From assembly GCA_015698045.1 (NCBI GenBank), contig BLAL01000022.1, forward strand, positions 62,001 through 126,000: 64,000 bases of DNA, given 5' to 3'. Position 1 is the first letter of the stretch, and each line of letters starts with the position of its first letter. Below, piece after piece: positions 1 to 10,602 of this stretch. A program made the position numbers and the translations under genes. The notes beneath the pieces are model-generated. The model was given only the letters and a program-made list of their open reading frames with translations. It did not search any database and had not been told where the DNA came from. The stretch is from Rhizophagus clarus. Taxonomy: Eukaryota > Glomeromycota > Glomeromycetes > Glomerales > Glomeraceae.

Positions 1-237
1 GAATCAATACTCATTAAGAAATTAGTTGATAAGATTAAATTGCTAGACATTTTTGAAACACATAAAAATAATAAAGTTGAAATGACTTTTGAAAATTTAA
101 GTCAATTGGATTACATTTTAATAGATGAAAAATTAGAATGCAATATTGTTGATAAAAGAATTATTAAAAGTGAAGAATTAAAATTATATACGGATCATGC
201 AGTATTATACTTGAAGTTAAGTTTTAACTTGAATTAG
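1..237 (+). CDS. 3' end of an unknown protein-coding exon (partial)
   Basis: The frame is open from the first base of the window to TAG at 235-237 (78 codons), with no start codon needed inside the window. The peptide is rich in Lys, Glu, Leu and Ile and looks like a genuine C-terminal exon rather than AT-rich noise, because charged and hydrophobic residues alternate regularly. I recognise no domain. The start lies outside the window, and an upstream intron cannot be excluded. Confidence 0.4.
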   Translation, partial: ESILIKKLVDKIKLLDIFETHKNNKVEMTFENLSQLDYILIDEKLECNIVDKRIIKSEELKLYTDHAVLYLKLSFNLN

Positions 238-809
238 AATTAATTTTATCATTTTAAATAATATGATTGAAATAATAAAAGAAACAATACAAGACAATAG
301 TTTATTGAATGCGTGTTATAACAAAATTATAAACACAAGTTCCAATGCAAAGAATTTGTATTCAATCAATTTATTGCATAGTAAATATTTTTTTAAACGA
401 TCATTGATTTTATTTTATTGTTTTAAATTAAAATGATTTATGCGATAGAATTATAGAGGATGCAAAGCGAATAGAAGTCACAATTTAGAAAATTTTGAAT
501 AACGCTGACTAAATTATTAATTTAAATACAGTCCAATTAATTTCTTTATCCGGCATACTATTAAATCTTTAAATAAAAAATTAGACTCAATTCATCATCA
601 TTATCAATACTTAAATACTTAATCTAATTGTTTAATATTATTACATGTTAAAAATACTAGTATGAATTTGTATTAATGAATATAGATTAACAGAATTTGT
701 ATTTAGCATTCAGTTATTAATTTGTATTAATGGATTCAATAATCAATAATTACTGCGCATAATTTTATCATTTGATATTTATATATAAAAGCGCTCAATT
801 TGTTAATAA
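238..809. other. AT-rich intergenic DNA
   Basis: No frame of useful length, no repeat and no RNA gene seen. A TATATAAA motif at about 781-789 lies just upstream of the small zinc-ribbon gene that starts at 810. Confidence 0.5.
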
Positions 810-1046
810 ATGTTTGAAGTTATGTCCAAAAAAAATAATAATAAAAAAATCAATTCAAATTCAAATGCAACCAGAAAAAATACATATGATCATTATGAAA
901 TTGCTGATGAAAATGATTTGATAATAAAAGAGTTGAAATGTTAGAAATGCGATAAAAAATTTTTCAAACTAAATGTTATTTATGATAATACAAGCAATTA
1001 CAGTTTATTATGTGACAACTGTGAAAGAATTAAATCCAAAAAGTAA
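810..1046 (+). pseudogene. Small zinc-ribbon protein interrupted by an in-frame TAG
   Basis: One frame runs from ATG 810 (alternative ATG 822) to TAA 1044-1046, 78 codons, interrupted once by TAG at 942-944. The N-terminal half is Asn/Lys-rich and low complexity. The second half has two cysteine pairs, C-x-x-C (the TAG sits inside this first pair) and a later CDNC, spaced as in a zinc ribbon. The stop replaces one residue of the first knuckle; codons on both sides remain protein-like, so this looks like a single recent nonsense change (for example AAG to TAG). A TATATAAA box lies about 20 bp upstream. Whether the protein binds nucleic acid or another protein is unknown. Confidence 0.5.
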
Positions 1047-1601
1047 ATGAAAAAAAATTTAACAGTCTCATAATACAAAATTTGAGTTTATAAATAACAT
1101 TAATTTTGATATCTCTAACTTTATTTCGAATATTAAAGTTAGTGCATTAAGTGCATAAAAATGCACAAAATTTAAAATTTACATTACAGAAACTTGTTTT
1201 CCTTAATATGCAGTAACTATATCAGTCAGGGAATATGTCACAAAAAAATTGGGCAAAATTTTTTTATTATGATTGGTATAATAAAAATTTTGCTATAACA
1301 TTATATTTAAATATATAACACATATATAAAGTTTAAAATTCATCAAAATTAATTCATTTGATTAAAACTGTCAATTTTGAAATCATAATTTAGGCCGAAT
1401 TTTTTATAATTCTGGCCAATTTTATAATGCCAGCCTAAATTTTATGAAAAATCAAAAAATGCAGATTAAGGTAACACTACATTTACGCCATATAACGCTC
1501 TAAACTAAAAATCTAAAATGAAACTTATGACCTCTTTTTATGATTTTATTGAATTTTTTTTCACATAACTATTATTATTTGAAAAGGATCTTTTATTAAA
1601 A
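1047..1601. other. AT-rich intergenic DNA with a dispersed repeat motif
   Basis: No coding frame. A segment at about 1391-1445 with the words GCCGAATTTTT and AATTCTGGCCAA resembles a segment at about 7533-7585 in the same orientation, so it may be a small dispersed repeat. The rest shows nothing. Confidence 0.35.
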
Positions 1602-2724
1602 TTGGTGTATTTTTTTCATTTTCATTTTTTATTTTTTTTAAATATGATGGAAATATATTTGAGTTCGTCAAGTATTAGTGAAGCAAATAGTGATATTGAT
1701 GATTTTTTTGACAATATACCTGAAAGTGAAAGAGACTTAACCAATTTATATACTGAAATTGCTAATATAAATAAAGCAAAAGAATTACTCATTTCAAATT
1801 CACATAGTATAGAAGATGATGATTCTGAAAATGCTAATTGGGAAACTAGTTCTATGCTAACTATAACAAGTGAAAGTATAGAAGCGGAAGAGGAAATAAA
1901 AATACCACAAAGTAGTTCAAATTTGACTCCATGTGCATTAATAGATATAAAAATAAAATGGATCAATTCAAAGATGTGGCGAGACTAAAGATTTACGAGG
2001 ACTTGCGCAATTAATTAGTATATGGCAAATTGATGATAATGCGGTTTCTGAAGCTGGAAAAGAGTTGGAAAATCTTGGAATATGTAAAAGCCACTTTATG
2101 TTTGACCAAAATCGTCTTCATGAAAAAAATGCTAAGAAAGGGCAAAGTATTGGACTTAGTTTTTTACATCGAAGACGCTGTTTATTTTATGGACTCAATA
2201 TTAATTTTTTTAGCTGTGAAAATTTTTGTCATGAACACTCAGTTTCTCTTGGAAATAAAAACCTGTTTGTGCCATGTATCGGTTATAAATCATGCCATTC
2301 ATTACAAATTAATGAACCAATTATTACTGCTGCAAAACTACATCAAAAATCACGATACATATGTTGTAATTGCTTTGAAAAAAATGGTGGACATTTGTAT
2401 ATAAAGCCAGGTACAGGAAAATTGGCATTACAATGTAAAATGAAAGGAAATCATAATGAAGATACAAAAAAAGGTTTACAATTAATAAGTAATTGGATTA
2501 TGAATCTTGCTAATTCTGATAATGATTTATTAAAAGCAAAGGCATTATCTTATTTTACGACAGTAATTAAACAATTATTATCTATAAATGAAAATGAAAA
2601 TGAAATTTACATATGCGCCGATCTTTGGAATTAGCTTAAATTAAGAATTTTTAATAAAAAATTAGTAAACAGTGCAAAATACGATTGTGTTACACATTCA
2701 TCTTATCAATCTTATGTAGAATAA
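1602..2724 (+). pseudogene. N-terminal half of a large transposon-type protein (DUF6589-like family)
   Basis: The first block opens near ATG 1644 and encodes an acidic Ser/Glu-rich leader. At about 1970-1985 the reading frame shifts: the second block is open in the next frame from about 1979 through the Cys/His-rich region to TAG 2632-2634, and stays coding-like past that stop to TAA 2722-2724. The second block has several CxxC and C/H clusters (for example ICCNCF, followed by GGHLYIKPG), consistent with zinc-binding folds. From memory, the order acidic leader, zinc-rich block, then a catalytic-looking core matches a repeat family abundant in Glomeromycotina. The matching C-terminal half lies at 7680-10146, so I read this as one gene split by a roughly 5-kb segment. 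Broken by one frameshift and one internal stop. Confidence 0.5.
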
Positions 2725-3109
2725 TCGGAAAATAAAAAAATTTTTTACAACTCATACTTAAAAATTAAAATAATAATAACTTTTTATAACCCATCAACTA
2801 TTTTAAGAACCCATCACTTTTTACACCAGTTGCAAATAAAAGTTTTATGAATACAATTGTAGTTATTTGCAGTTGTTAATGGTATTATTTATTCTCCAAA
2901 AGCTTTTTATTGATGTAAAATAATTAAATAAGGCAGCAAAAATAACTGGGTTTCGTATAAATTTGCCATCATATTTAAAGAATTTTGAAAATAAAGAAAT
3001 AACCAAAATTTTCATTATCTTTTAATAATTTTTAATTTTAAAAATTGTTTTTAAAATATGGAGACAAAGAATCTTTCTTTATATCATTTACTGACGATGA
3101 TTTTAAAAT
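2725..3109. other. AT-rich DNA downstream of the split gene half
   Basis: No coding frame or repeat seen. This is probably the start of the segment that separates the two halves of the DUF6589-like gene. Confidence 0.4.
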
Positions 3110-3382
3110 TCATTTAACCGACATTGAAATCTCATGATATTTAAATCCACCAGTACGAAAGCTTTGACTTTTAAATAGATGATCGTTGTTACAGAGCCTT
3201 GCGAACGCCGCCTTTCTACAAAAACAATATACCTGTATCCCAATAAGCCCAGAGAACTCATCACCTACAAAAATTAAAAAAGAAGAAACGTTAGAACATT
3301 TCTTAAAGTCAATTCCGATATTCTTTCCAAAGAAACAACATACCCGCGTCTCAAGGAATTCCATTTGCTGCAGATAAGTCAT
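3110..3382 (-). CDS. Candidate minus-strand gene with very small exons
   Basis: Read on the minus strand, several short open blocks are bounded by good splice signals: ..TCTGCAG before a block near 3346-3370, a GTATGT donor after it, a TTTTTGTAG acceptor near 3265, a block near 3233-3264, then a GTATAT donor and another TTTTGTAG acceptor. Downstream sequence towards 3110 stays open. The local base composition is less AT-rich than its flanks. The block lies downstream, in the minus direction, of the 3602-5805 array and could be the tail of the same transcript. The frame across blocks is not resolved and no domain is recognised. An unspliced minus-strand frame also covers the region, so the exon model is a proposal. 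Confidence 0.25.
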   Translation of the reverse strand: MTYLQQMEFLETRVCCFFGKNIGIDFKKCSNVSSFLIFVGDEFSGLIGIQVYCFCRKAAFARLCNNDHLFKSQSFRTGGFKYHEISMSVK

Positions 3383-3601
3383 ATTATGATCGATATACTT
3401 TTATTTTATTTTACATTCGGTAAAACTCGGTAAAACAGAATAGTAAAAGTTATATCATTAGATTCAGAATACCAATGGCCCTATGATCATTAAATAAAAG
3501 GATAATTTTTTTTTAAATACACAATATATGAAAGGCACAGAATGCTTTTATAAAAGTTATTTAACAAATCATTTTAATAATGTCAAAATATTAAATTGTG
3601 A

Positions 3602-5805
3602 AGTCTGGTCATGCTTTTCGTCTGGCAATATCACAAAAAAGAAAGAAAAAAAATAAATAATTAATTAATTAAAAAAAACCTAACGAAAAACACCACCCCA
3701 ACCCTCCCTTACCTTAATTGTCCTTAATTCCAAAAGTCCGGTCATGCTTTTCGTTCGGCAACACTACAAAAAAAAAAAATTAATAATTAATTAAAAAAAA
3801 CAACGAAAAACACCTCCCCAACCCTCCCTTACCTTAATTGTCCTTAATTCCAAAAGTCCGGTCGTGCTTTTCGTCCAGCAACACTACAAAAAGAAAAAAA
3901 ATAAATAAATAATTAATTAATTAAAAAAAACAACGAAAACACCACCCCAACCCTCCCTTACCTTAATTGTCCTTAATTCCAAAAGTCCAGTCATGCTTTT
4001 CGTCTGGCAACACTACAAAAAAGAAAAAAAAAGCAAATAAATAATTAATTAATTAAACAAAAAACACCACCCAACCCTCCCTTACCTTAATTCCAATAGT
4101 CCAGTCATGTTTTTCGTCTGGCAACACTACAAAAAAGAAAAAACAAACAAATAAATAATTAATTAATTAAACAAAAAACACCACCCAACCTTCCCTTACC
4201 TTAATTCCAATAGTCTGGTCACGTTTTTTGTCTGGCAACACTACAAAAAAAGAAAAAAAAAATAAATAATTAATTAATTAAAAAAAACAACAACGAAAAA
4301 CACCACCCCAACCTTAATTCCAATAGTCCGGTCGTACTTTTTGTCTGGCAACACTACAAAAAAGAAAAAAAAACAAATAAATAATTAATTAATTAAACAA
4401 AAAACACCACCTCAACCCTCCCTTACCTTAATTCCAATAGTCCAGTCATGCTTTTCGTCTGGCAACACTACAAAAAAGAAAAAAAAACAAATAATTAATT
4501 AATTAATTAAAAAAAAACAACAAAAAACACCTCCCCCAACCCTCTCTTACTTTAATTCCAATAGTCCGGTCGTGCTTTTCGTCTGATAATGCTACAAAAA
4601 AGAAAAAACAAACAAAAAAATAATTAATTAATTAAACAAAAAACACCACCCCAACCCTCCCTTACCTTAATTCCAATAGTCCAGTCATACTTTTCGTTCA
4701 GCAACACTACAAAAAAGAAAAAAAAAGCAAATAAATAATTAATTAATTAAACAAAAAACACCACCCAACCCTCCCTTACCTTAATTCCAATAGTCTGGTC
4801 GTGTTTTTCGTCCGGCAACACTACAAAAAAGAAAAAAAAATAAATAAATAATTAATTAATTAAAAAAAAAACAACAAAAAACACCTCCCCCAACCCTCCC
4901 TTACTTTAATTCCAATAGTCCGGTCGTGCTTTTCGTCTGACAATACTACAAAAAAGAAAAAACAAACAAAAAAATAATTAATTAATTAAACAAAAAACAC
5001 CACCCAACCCTCCCTTACCTTAATTCCAATAGTCCGGTCGTGCTTTTCGTCTGGCAACACTACAAAAAAGAAAAAAAAAACAAATAAATAATTAATTAAT
5101 TAAACAAAAAACACCACCCCAACCCTCCCTTACCTTAATTCCAATAGTCTGGTCATGCTTTTCGTCCGGCAACACTACAAAAAAGAAAAAAAAAACAAAT
5201 AATTAATTAATTAATTAAAAAAAAATAACAAAAAACACCTCCCCCAACCCTCCCTTACTTTAATTCCAATAGTCCGGTCATGCTTTTCGTCCGACAACAC
5301 TACAAAAAAGAAAAAACAAACAAAAAAATAATTAATTAATTAATTAAAAAAAACAACAACGAAAAACACCACCCCAACCCTCCCTTACCTTAATTCCAAT
5401 AGTCCGGTCGTACTTTTCGTCTGACAACACTACAGAAAAGAAAAAAAAAATAATAATTAATTAATTAAATAAAAAAAAACCAATGAAAAACACCTCCTTA
5501 CCTTAATTCCAAAAGTCTGGTCATGTTTTTCGTCTGGCAACACTACAAAAAAGAAAAAAAAATAATTAATTAATTAAATAAAAAAACCAACGAAAAATAC
5601 CTCCCCCAACCCTTCCTTACCTTAATTCCAAAAGTCCGGTCACGTTTTTCATTCGGCAACACTACAAAAAAAGAAAAAAAAAAATAATTAATTAATTAAT
5701 TAAAAAAAACAACAATGAAAAACACCACCTCAACCCTCCCTTACCTTAATTCCAATAGTCCGGTCATGCTTTTCGTCTGGCAATACTACAAAAAAGAAAA
5801 AAAAA
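3602..5805 (-). repeat. Tandem array of about 19 units (~120 bp) with splice-site-like borders
   Basis: About 19 diverged copies of a 115-131 bp unit. On the minus strand each unit reads: long T tract ending TTTTTTGTAG, a 41-nt core beginning TGTTGCCAGACGAAAAGCAT and ending GGAATTAAG, then GTAAGGGAGGG and an AT-rich spacer built of AATTAATTAATT. TAG before the core and AAG/GTAAGG after it look like 3' and 5' splice sites, so every unit resembles a micro-exon followed by a short intron. Forty-one is not a multiple of three, so serial inclusion would shift frame. The same unit in opposite orientation forms the array at 53620-54960, and a shorter relative lies at 18480-19930. Most differences are single transitions in the core and length changes in the A/T runs. 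Confidence 0.85.
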
Positions 5806-6310
5806 AAATAATTATTTTTTTAAATTGTTTTTTATCTAAATGTAATAAATTCAAAAAAAAAACCTGTTTACCCAAATAATCGGATCATAATACTGGTTAT
5901 ACCAGTTCAAAACTAGATAAAGTGCATGTGATATATAACATATTCCTTTTTTATATCAACTCATAAGATAAGCTTATCGTAAATGGCAAGCGATATTGCC
6001 TTTTATGTTATAAATAGATAATCAATGCTAGTAGTTTTGTTCAGATTTCAGATTTTTATATTTTGGCAGAAGGGAAATTTTTTTTAAAAAAATATATCGT
6101 TTTTTTTAAGTGAAATTTTTTTTTTAAAAAAAATGTCGTTTTTTTTAAGGGAAATTTTTTTTTAAAAAATAAAAAATCATTTTTTTTTAAGGGAAATTTT
6201 TTTTAAAAAAATAAAAAATCATTTGTTTTATGATAAGGGAATTTTTTTTTAAAAAATAAAAAAATAATTTTTTTTTTCAAAAATTATAAACCACAATTTA
6301 AATTTTTTAG
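5806..6310. repeat. AT-rich spacer with poly-T/poly-A tandem motif
   Basis: From about 6070 to 6265 a 55-60 bp motif repeats four times: GGGAAATTTTTTTT, a run of A, then TCATTTTTTTTTAA. No coding frame. It ends in TTTTTTAG at 6310, which could act as an acceptor for the exon that follows. Confidence 0.5.
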
Positions 6311-6313
6311 TTA

Positions 6314-6551
6314 ATGGCATTACCTTTAGCTTCGGGATTAAATACTGTAACAGGTAAGTTTTTTTTGCTTTTATTCTCCTTTCTTTTGTCTCTTATTAAC
6401 TTGTTCTTTTTTTTAGGCGTGGCTGTTTTTATCCATTTCAGAAATTCAAGGTGAGTTTTAATTTCTTCTCCTTTTTTTTGTTTTCTTTTCATTCTTTCCC
6501 TTGTTCTTTTACTAAACTTTTTGTCTTTTTAGATGTGTACCATATGAGTGA
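6314..6551 (+). CDS. Candidate three-exon gene for a ~30-residue peptide
   Basis: Exon 1 runs from ATG 6314 to 6353 with donor GTAAGT; intron 6354-6416 ends TTTTTTTTAG; exon 2 is 6417-6450 with donor GTGAGT; intron 6451-6532 ends CTTTTTAG; exon 3 reads to TGA 6549-6551. Phases match (1, then 2) and the spliced frame starts MALPLASGLNT and ends in CVPYE. Both introns are almost pure pyrimidine on this strand. A TTTTTTAG immediately before the ATG (6310) means 6311-6353 could instead be an internal exon of a longer transcript, and a GTAAGT at 6559 could be a further donor. Peptide function is unknown, and the model rests on splice signals and phase only. Confidence 0.35.
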
Positions 6552-6555
6552 AAAT

Positions 6556-7223
6556 TCAAGTAAGTCTCTTACGTCTCTTCTCCTGTTGTTTTATTTTTCT
6601 TTTAAGATGATATTAACCGTTTTCTTTCTTTTTTTTTCTATGGGTGGGTGTTCTGGCTTTTCTTTCATTTTTTTCCCCTTTATTTCTCTTCTTTTCGTGG
6701 TTTTTTCGTTTCTTTTTTTCATTATTCCTTTCGTTTCTTCTATGGTTCTTTCATTGATCTTTTGTGGTTCTTTTGTTATTCCTTTCATTGATCTTTTATT
6801 CCTTTCATTATTGTTTCTTTTATTGCTTTTTTGGTTTATTTCATTGATCTTTGATTTCTTTCGTTGCTTTTTTTTTGTTTTTTTCATTGATCCTTGGTTT
6901 CTTTCATTACTTTTTCGTTTCTTTCATTGATCTTTGGTCTCTTTTCAATGATCTTTGGTTTCTTTCATTGATCTTTGACTTCTTTTGTTACTTTTTTTTG
7001 TTTGCTTTATTGATTTTCATTCCTCCTTTGCTTCCTTTCATTCTCTTTCATTCTTTTTTTGTTTCATTCATTCTTTTTCACTATCCTTTACCTTTTTTTG
7101 TTCCTTCCTCATTTCTTTTTGATCATCTTTACTTCCCTTTATCCCTTTTCATTTATCTCTTCTTTCCTTTATTCTTCCTTTGTCCTTTCTTACTGTATTT
7201 TCCATTTTTTTTTATATATTGCA
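6556..7223 (+). repeat. Pyrimidine-rich tract (~670 bp), possible expanded intron
   Basis: Almost all T and C on this strand, with a repeating TTTCATTGATCTTTGG theme between about 6715 and 6990 and variants to 7200. It starts with a good donor (GTAAGTCTCTTAC, about 6559) and ends in TTTATATATTGCAG at about 7223. Long frames here on both strands are low-complexity products (Phe/Leu-rich plus, Lys/Glu-rich minus) and not genes. Read as an intron it would be about eight times longer than others in the window. Confidence 0.6.
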
Positions 7224-7679
7224 GTGCATGTGCAATTAATACAGCATTATAACATTAATATTACAGTTAAAATTATGCAATTGCGGCTTAATTTTTTTAT
7301 AAAATCATGTATACAGTGTGGTGTAATTTTTTTTCTTTGAATTAAAATATAGTTTTTTCATACAATTTCCTTTTTATTAATTTATAGTGATATTAATTAT
7401 TATTCAACAAATTATTAAGTGTGAAATTGTTTTGTAATTATAGATTTAATTATTGTGGTGTTAAAGTTTTTTTTCTTTTTTTGTTTAACTAATTATCATT
7501 ACTATCATATTACCAGTTACGGTATATTAAATCTAGCCGAAATTATGTTAATTCTGGCCAAAATTAAAATCATGCTGAATTGCACTTTTAAAAATTGTAC
7601 GCATTTTTTTTAGATCACTATATTGCATATCTTTAACTTTTATAATACATTGTATAACAAAATTTAACATATTTAGACG
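7224..7679. other. AT-rich intergenic DNA
   Basis: Nothing coding is seen. A segment at about 7533-7585 resembles 1391-1445 in the same orientation. Confidence 0.4.
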
Positions 7680-10146
7680 ATGAAACAAATCCGCCGATAT
7701 GATTCACCTGCACCAATAATATTAACATCACATGAACTGCCAAGTTTTTTTATTATTAGTTCTCTTTTTAAGTTATAACGTATAAATATAAAGGATTACT
7801 ATTATAATTTTCAAGATTCCCAAAAAATTGGATCACATATAGGACTCGAACTTATAAAAAATAGAAAAAAAATTTTACAAAAAAAGCAAGAATTAGAAGA
7901 ACCTAATTCACTAGAAGAATATCGTTCAGCAATGCCATCAACACTTTATGGATTATTAGATAGTATTATTCAAATCTTATGTGAAAAAAGAAGAGAACAT
8001 GCAAATAAACAAAAAAACAGTGACAAAAGCATAGACTTAACAACGATAATAGTTGCAAAACAATTAATGATGATAATAAAATTCAAAAAATAGTAATTTT
8101 TATTTGTTCAGTAATAATTTCTGTTGGATTTAAAAGTACAAAAATATGGCTTACTAGAATGATTTCCAGTTTGTGCTGAAAGCCACGTTTACTTTTAAAT
8201 CTTCACGATTTTTTAGTATCAGTAAATGCTGCAGGGATAACTAGAAAACATGAAAAACTTCTTGAAATTAAACGTATGGAAGCAGCTGATCCTAAATTGC
8301 GTATTTGGAAAAACCCTAATATCTGGAACATTTGCGTTATAGATAATATCGATTTTAAGGAGAAGACTTTTACTTACAGAAATATTTATGATACAACCCG
8401 CAGTAGTTCTCATGCTACATTGCGTCTGTTGTTTCAGTATCAATTGCTAGTTGAACTCAATTCAATTCCTGATGAAGAAATTCAATTAAATGAAAATACG
8501 AAACTTTTTGGTGAAAATTTAATTACAAATGAAGTTTCATTAATCTTTAATACAATTTTTATACAATTACTCAACTGCCAAACTATAAGTAATCTTCCAG
8601 ATCAATTTTCTTTTGAATACGATGCCAAAATTATTAATGAAAAAATAATTAATTATTTTAATCATGGACCATTCTGTCCTCCAGTACACATAATAATATT
8701 AGAAGCAGGTGATAATCCAAATAAAGATGTAAACATTAAAACTGCATGTAATCAATATTTCGATGACCTACAGATAGATAATGATTTGGGAATTGAAGTG
8801 GTATGTGATGAAGCGATTTTAGAAGGGTACTTAAGTGTTATCAAGAAAATTCCAAAATACGACCACTTTTAGGGCAGTAGCACACAAGCAAGGATATGTG
8901 CAGTGTGTTACTTACAATATTTTTGGGGTATGGTATTTATAATATGGCAGCAATACTTGGTGAGACTTTCTTAGACAAGCTTGAAAAAGTAATTAATTAC
9001 TGTTCTACATGCCGTGTCTTAGATCTAATTTGGGTTGCTATTGGTAGTGCTATTCATATTTATATATTAAAAAATAATTTAAAATTAGAAGCTATAATGG
9101 ATTCAGAAAATAATTTATTAAAAATATGGTTTTGGTTTTACCATTGGGCAGGATTTTGGAAAGAACATCGAGTTGGTATTAGAACAGGAAATGCAGAATT
9201 ACAAACACAATGCTTATCCGCGTTTGCACCCTTGTTTCCTATTGCTGGTAAACTGAATTATACATGATCAACAGTACATTTTCTTGCAATTTTAACTAAA
9301 CATCCACGAATTAAAACCTTATTAAAATATGCCAGTTCAGTTAATTTAACACGAGATGAACATTATTTTGCTTTTGATGAGGCCTTGAAGACATTTGGGG
9401 TGAAGTTCATTAAACAAAATGTTACCAGAAATGTGATAAATGAAGAAAGTTTAAAACGTCAAATTAAAGCCGCGCAACAAAAGAAGGAACGAATGAATCT
9501 TCTATTTGATGAATTTTTAGGTGATATAGTACTATCAGCAGGTACAAGAGCAGTTAACAGACGTCAAGAAAAATTATGGGAGTTAACAAAACAATTAATT
9601 GATGCTTTTGAAATGGCGGATGGAACGCAGCACTTACTTTTTCAAAATTGTGATCAATTAACTTCAGAAGGTTTTGGTAAATTATTCTGTTGTTATAAAG
9701 ATGGTGTAACGCGTCTAAAAAAAATTTTTCGGTAAGAGATTTTACATTTAGAAGCAATTGATACTAAAGGTAGACGTGCAAAAGGTGTTATTACTACAAA
9801 GGTTACAGATTTAAAATCAAAGACCCAAAAAACTAAAAAGAAAAATATTCACCCTCCTGACGAATCATATTCTGAAAGTTCGATGCAAGTAAGAACAATT
9901 GAAGCAATTGTTTCTCCTCCCGTATCTTCAGAATTAAAAAGCAAGCGACACTATCCATCAAAAGAAGAGAGAGAAGTTTTGGAAACTTTATCTACATATG
10001 ATGTAATGCCGCCTGATGCAGCTATTGATTCGGTTTTAACAAGTTTATTAACTTATTGGGATGGATGGACAAAAAAAAAGATTAAGAGCGTGTGGAAATA
10101 TGGAAAACGGAAAGAAAAACAGAATCAGGAAAATATTAAGACCTAA
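7680..10146 (+). pseudogene. C-terminal half of the DUF6589-like transposon-type protein
   Basis: Continuous protein similarity can be followed by eye through frame changes: 7680-8093 (internal TAA 7776-7778), shift near 8091, 8094-8818 (TGA 8177-8179, SSLC-stop-KPR, probably CGA to TGA), shift at about 8818 (one T missing before AGAAGG), then one frame from 8820 to TAA 10144-10146 interrupted by TAG 8878-8880 (GQ-stop-HTSKD), TGA 9265-9267 and TAA 9733-9735. Stretches such as the LGQ/HTSKD region and YCSTCRVLDLIWVA match, from memory, the DUF6589-type family of fungi. The C-terminus after about 9940 (KRHYPSKEEREVLETL ... WTKKKIKSVWKYGKRK) has the look of a homeodomain-like DNA-binding helix. 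The N-terminal half is at 1602-2724. A transposase-like role is inferred from family multiplicity only. Confidence 0.6.
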
Positions 10147-10602
10147 AGATAGTCATTATTCTTAAAAAACTGTGCTTTTTTATTAAAGAAGGTTAATCTT
10201 ACAATAATAACTATCGAGTTTTATGATAGATTTGGTATTAAATAGTAAAAAACTGTCTTTTTTTGTATTTACGCAAAAACTGCCTGAATATTTGTCTTTC
10301 TAACCTTAGAAAAAGATTTTTTTTGCATAAAATTACATATATTTTATTCTTAATGTAGTCTATTTACTTCTACTTTTAAAAGGATCTCAAAAAAAGTGTG
10401 TTTTTTTAAGCGAATTTCTCGTATATGCAAAAGAAAAAAAAAATATTACAAAAAAGGAAAGCTATTAAGAAATTTGTAGAACACGTGATGGACTATCAAT
10501 TTATTTCATTTAGTATGGCGCAGCATATTAAAGTTCGATGTTAATTATAAAATAAAGTAAACTAATTAACGTTACACAAACTTCGTTTATTATATAAATG
10601 AT
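10147..10602. other. AT-rich intergenic DNA
   Basis: No frame, no clear repeat. Poly-T and poly-A runs only. Confidence 0.45.

Noticed and set aside
3186..3377. Plus-strand frame of 63 codons
   Set aside because: The minus strand has consistent TTTTGTAG and GTATGT borders in the same segment, so the plus frame is more likely a shadow.
3602..5805. CRISPR-like interpretation of the regular array
   Set aside because: Eukaryotic context, units of 115-131 bp with similar spacers, and no short identical repeats with unique spacers.
6451..7340. Several long plus- and minus-strand frames
   Set aside because: They are translations of the pyrimidine tract (Phe/Leu/Ser on one strand, Lys/Glu/Asn on the other) and follow base composition, not protein constraint.
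7840..7875. tRNA B-box-like word GGACTCGAAC
   Set aside because: It lies inside the coding frame of the DUF6589-like gene (IGLELI) and no acceptor or D-arm can be folded.
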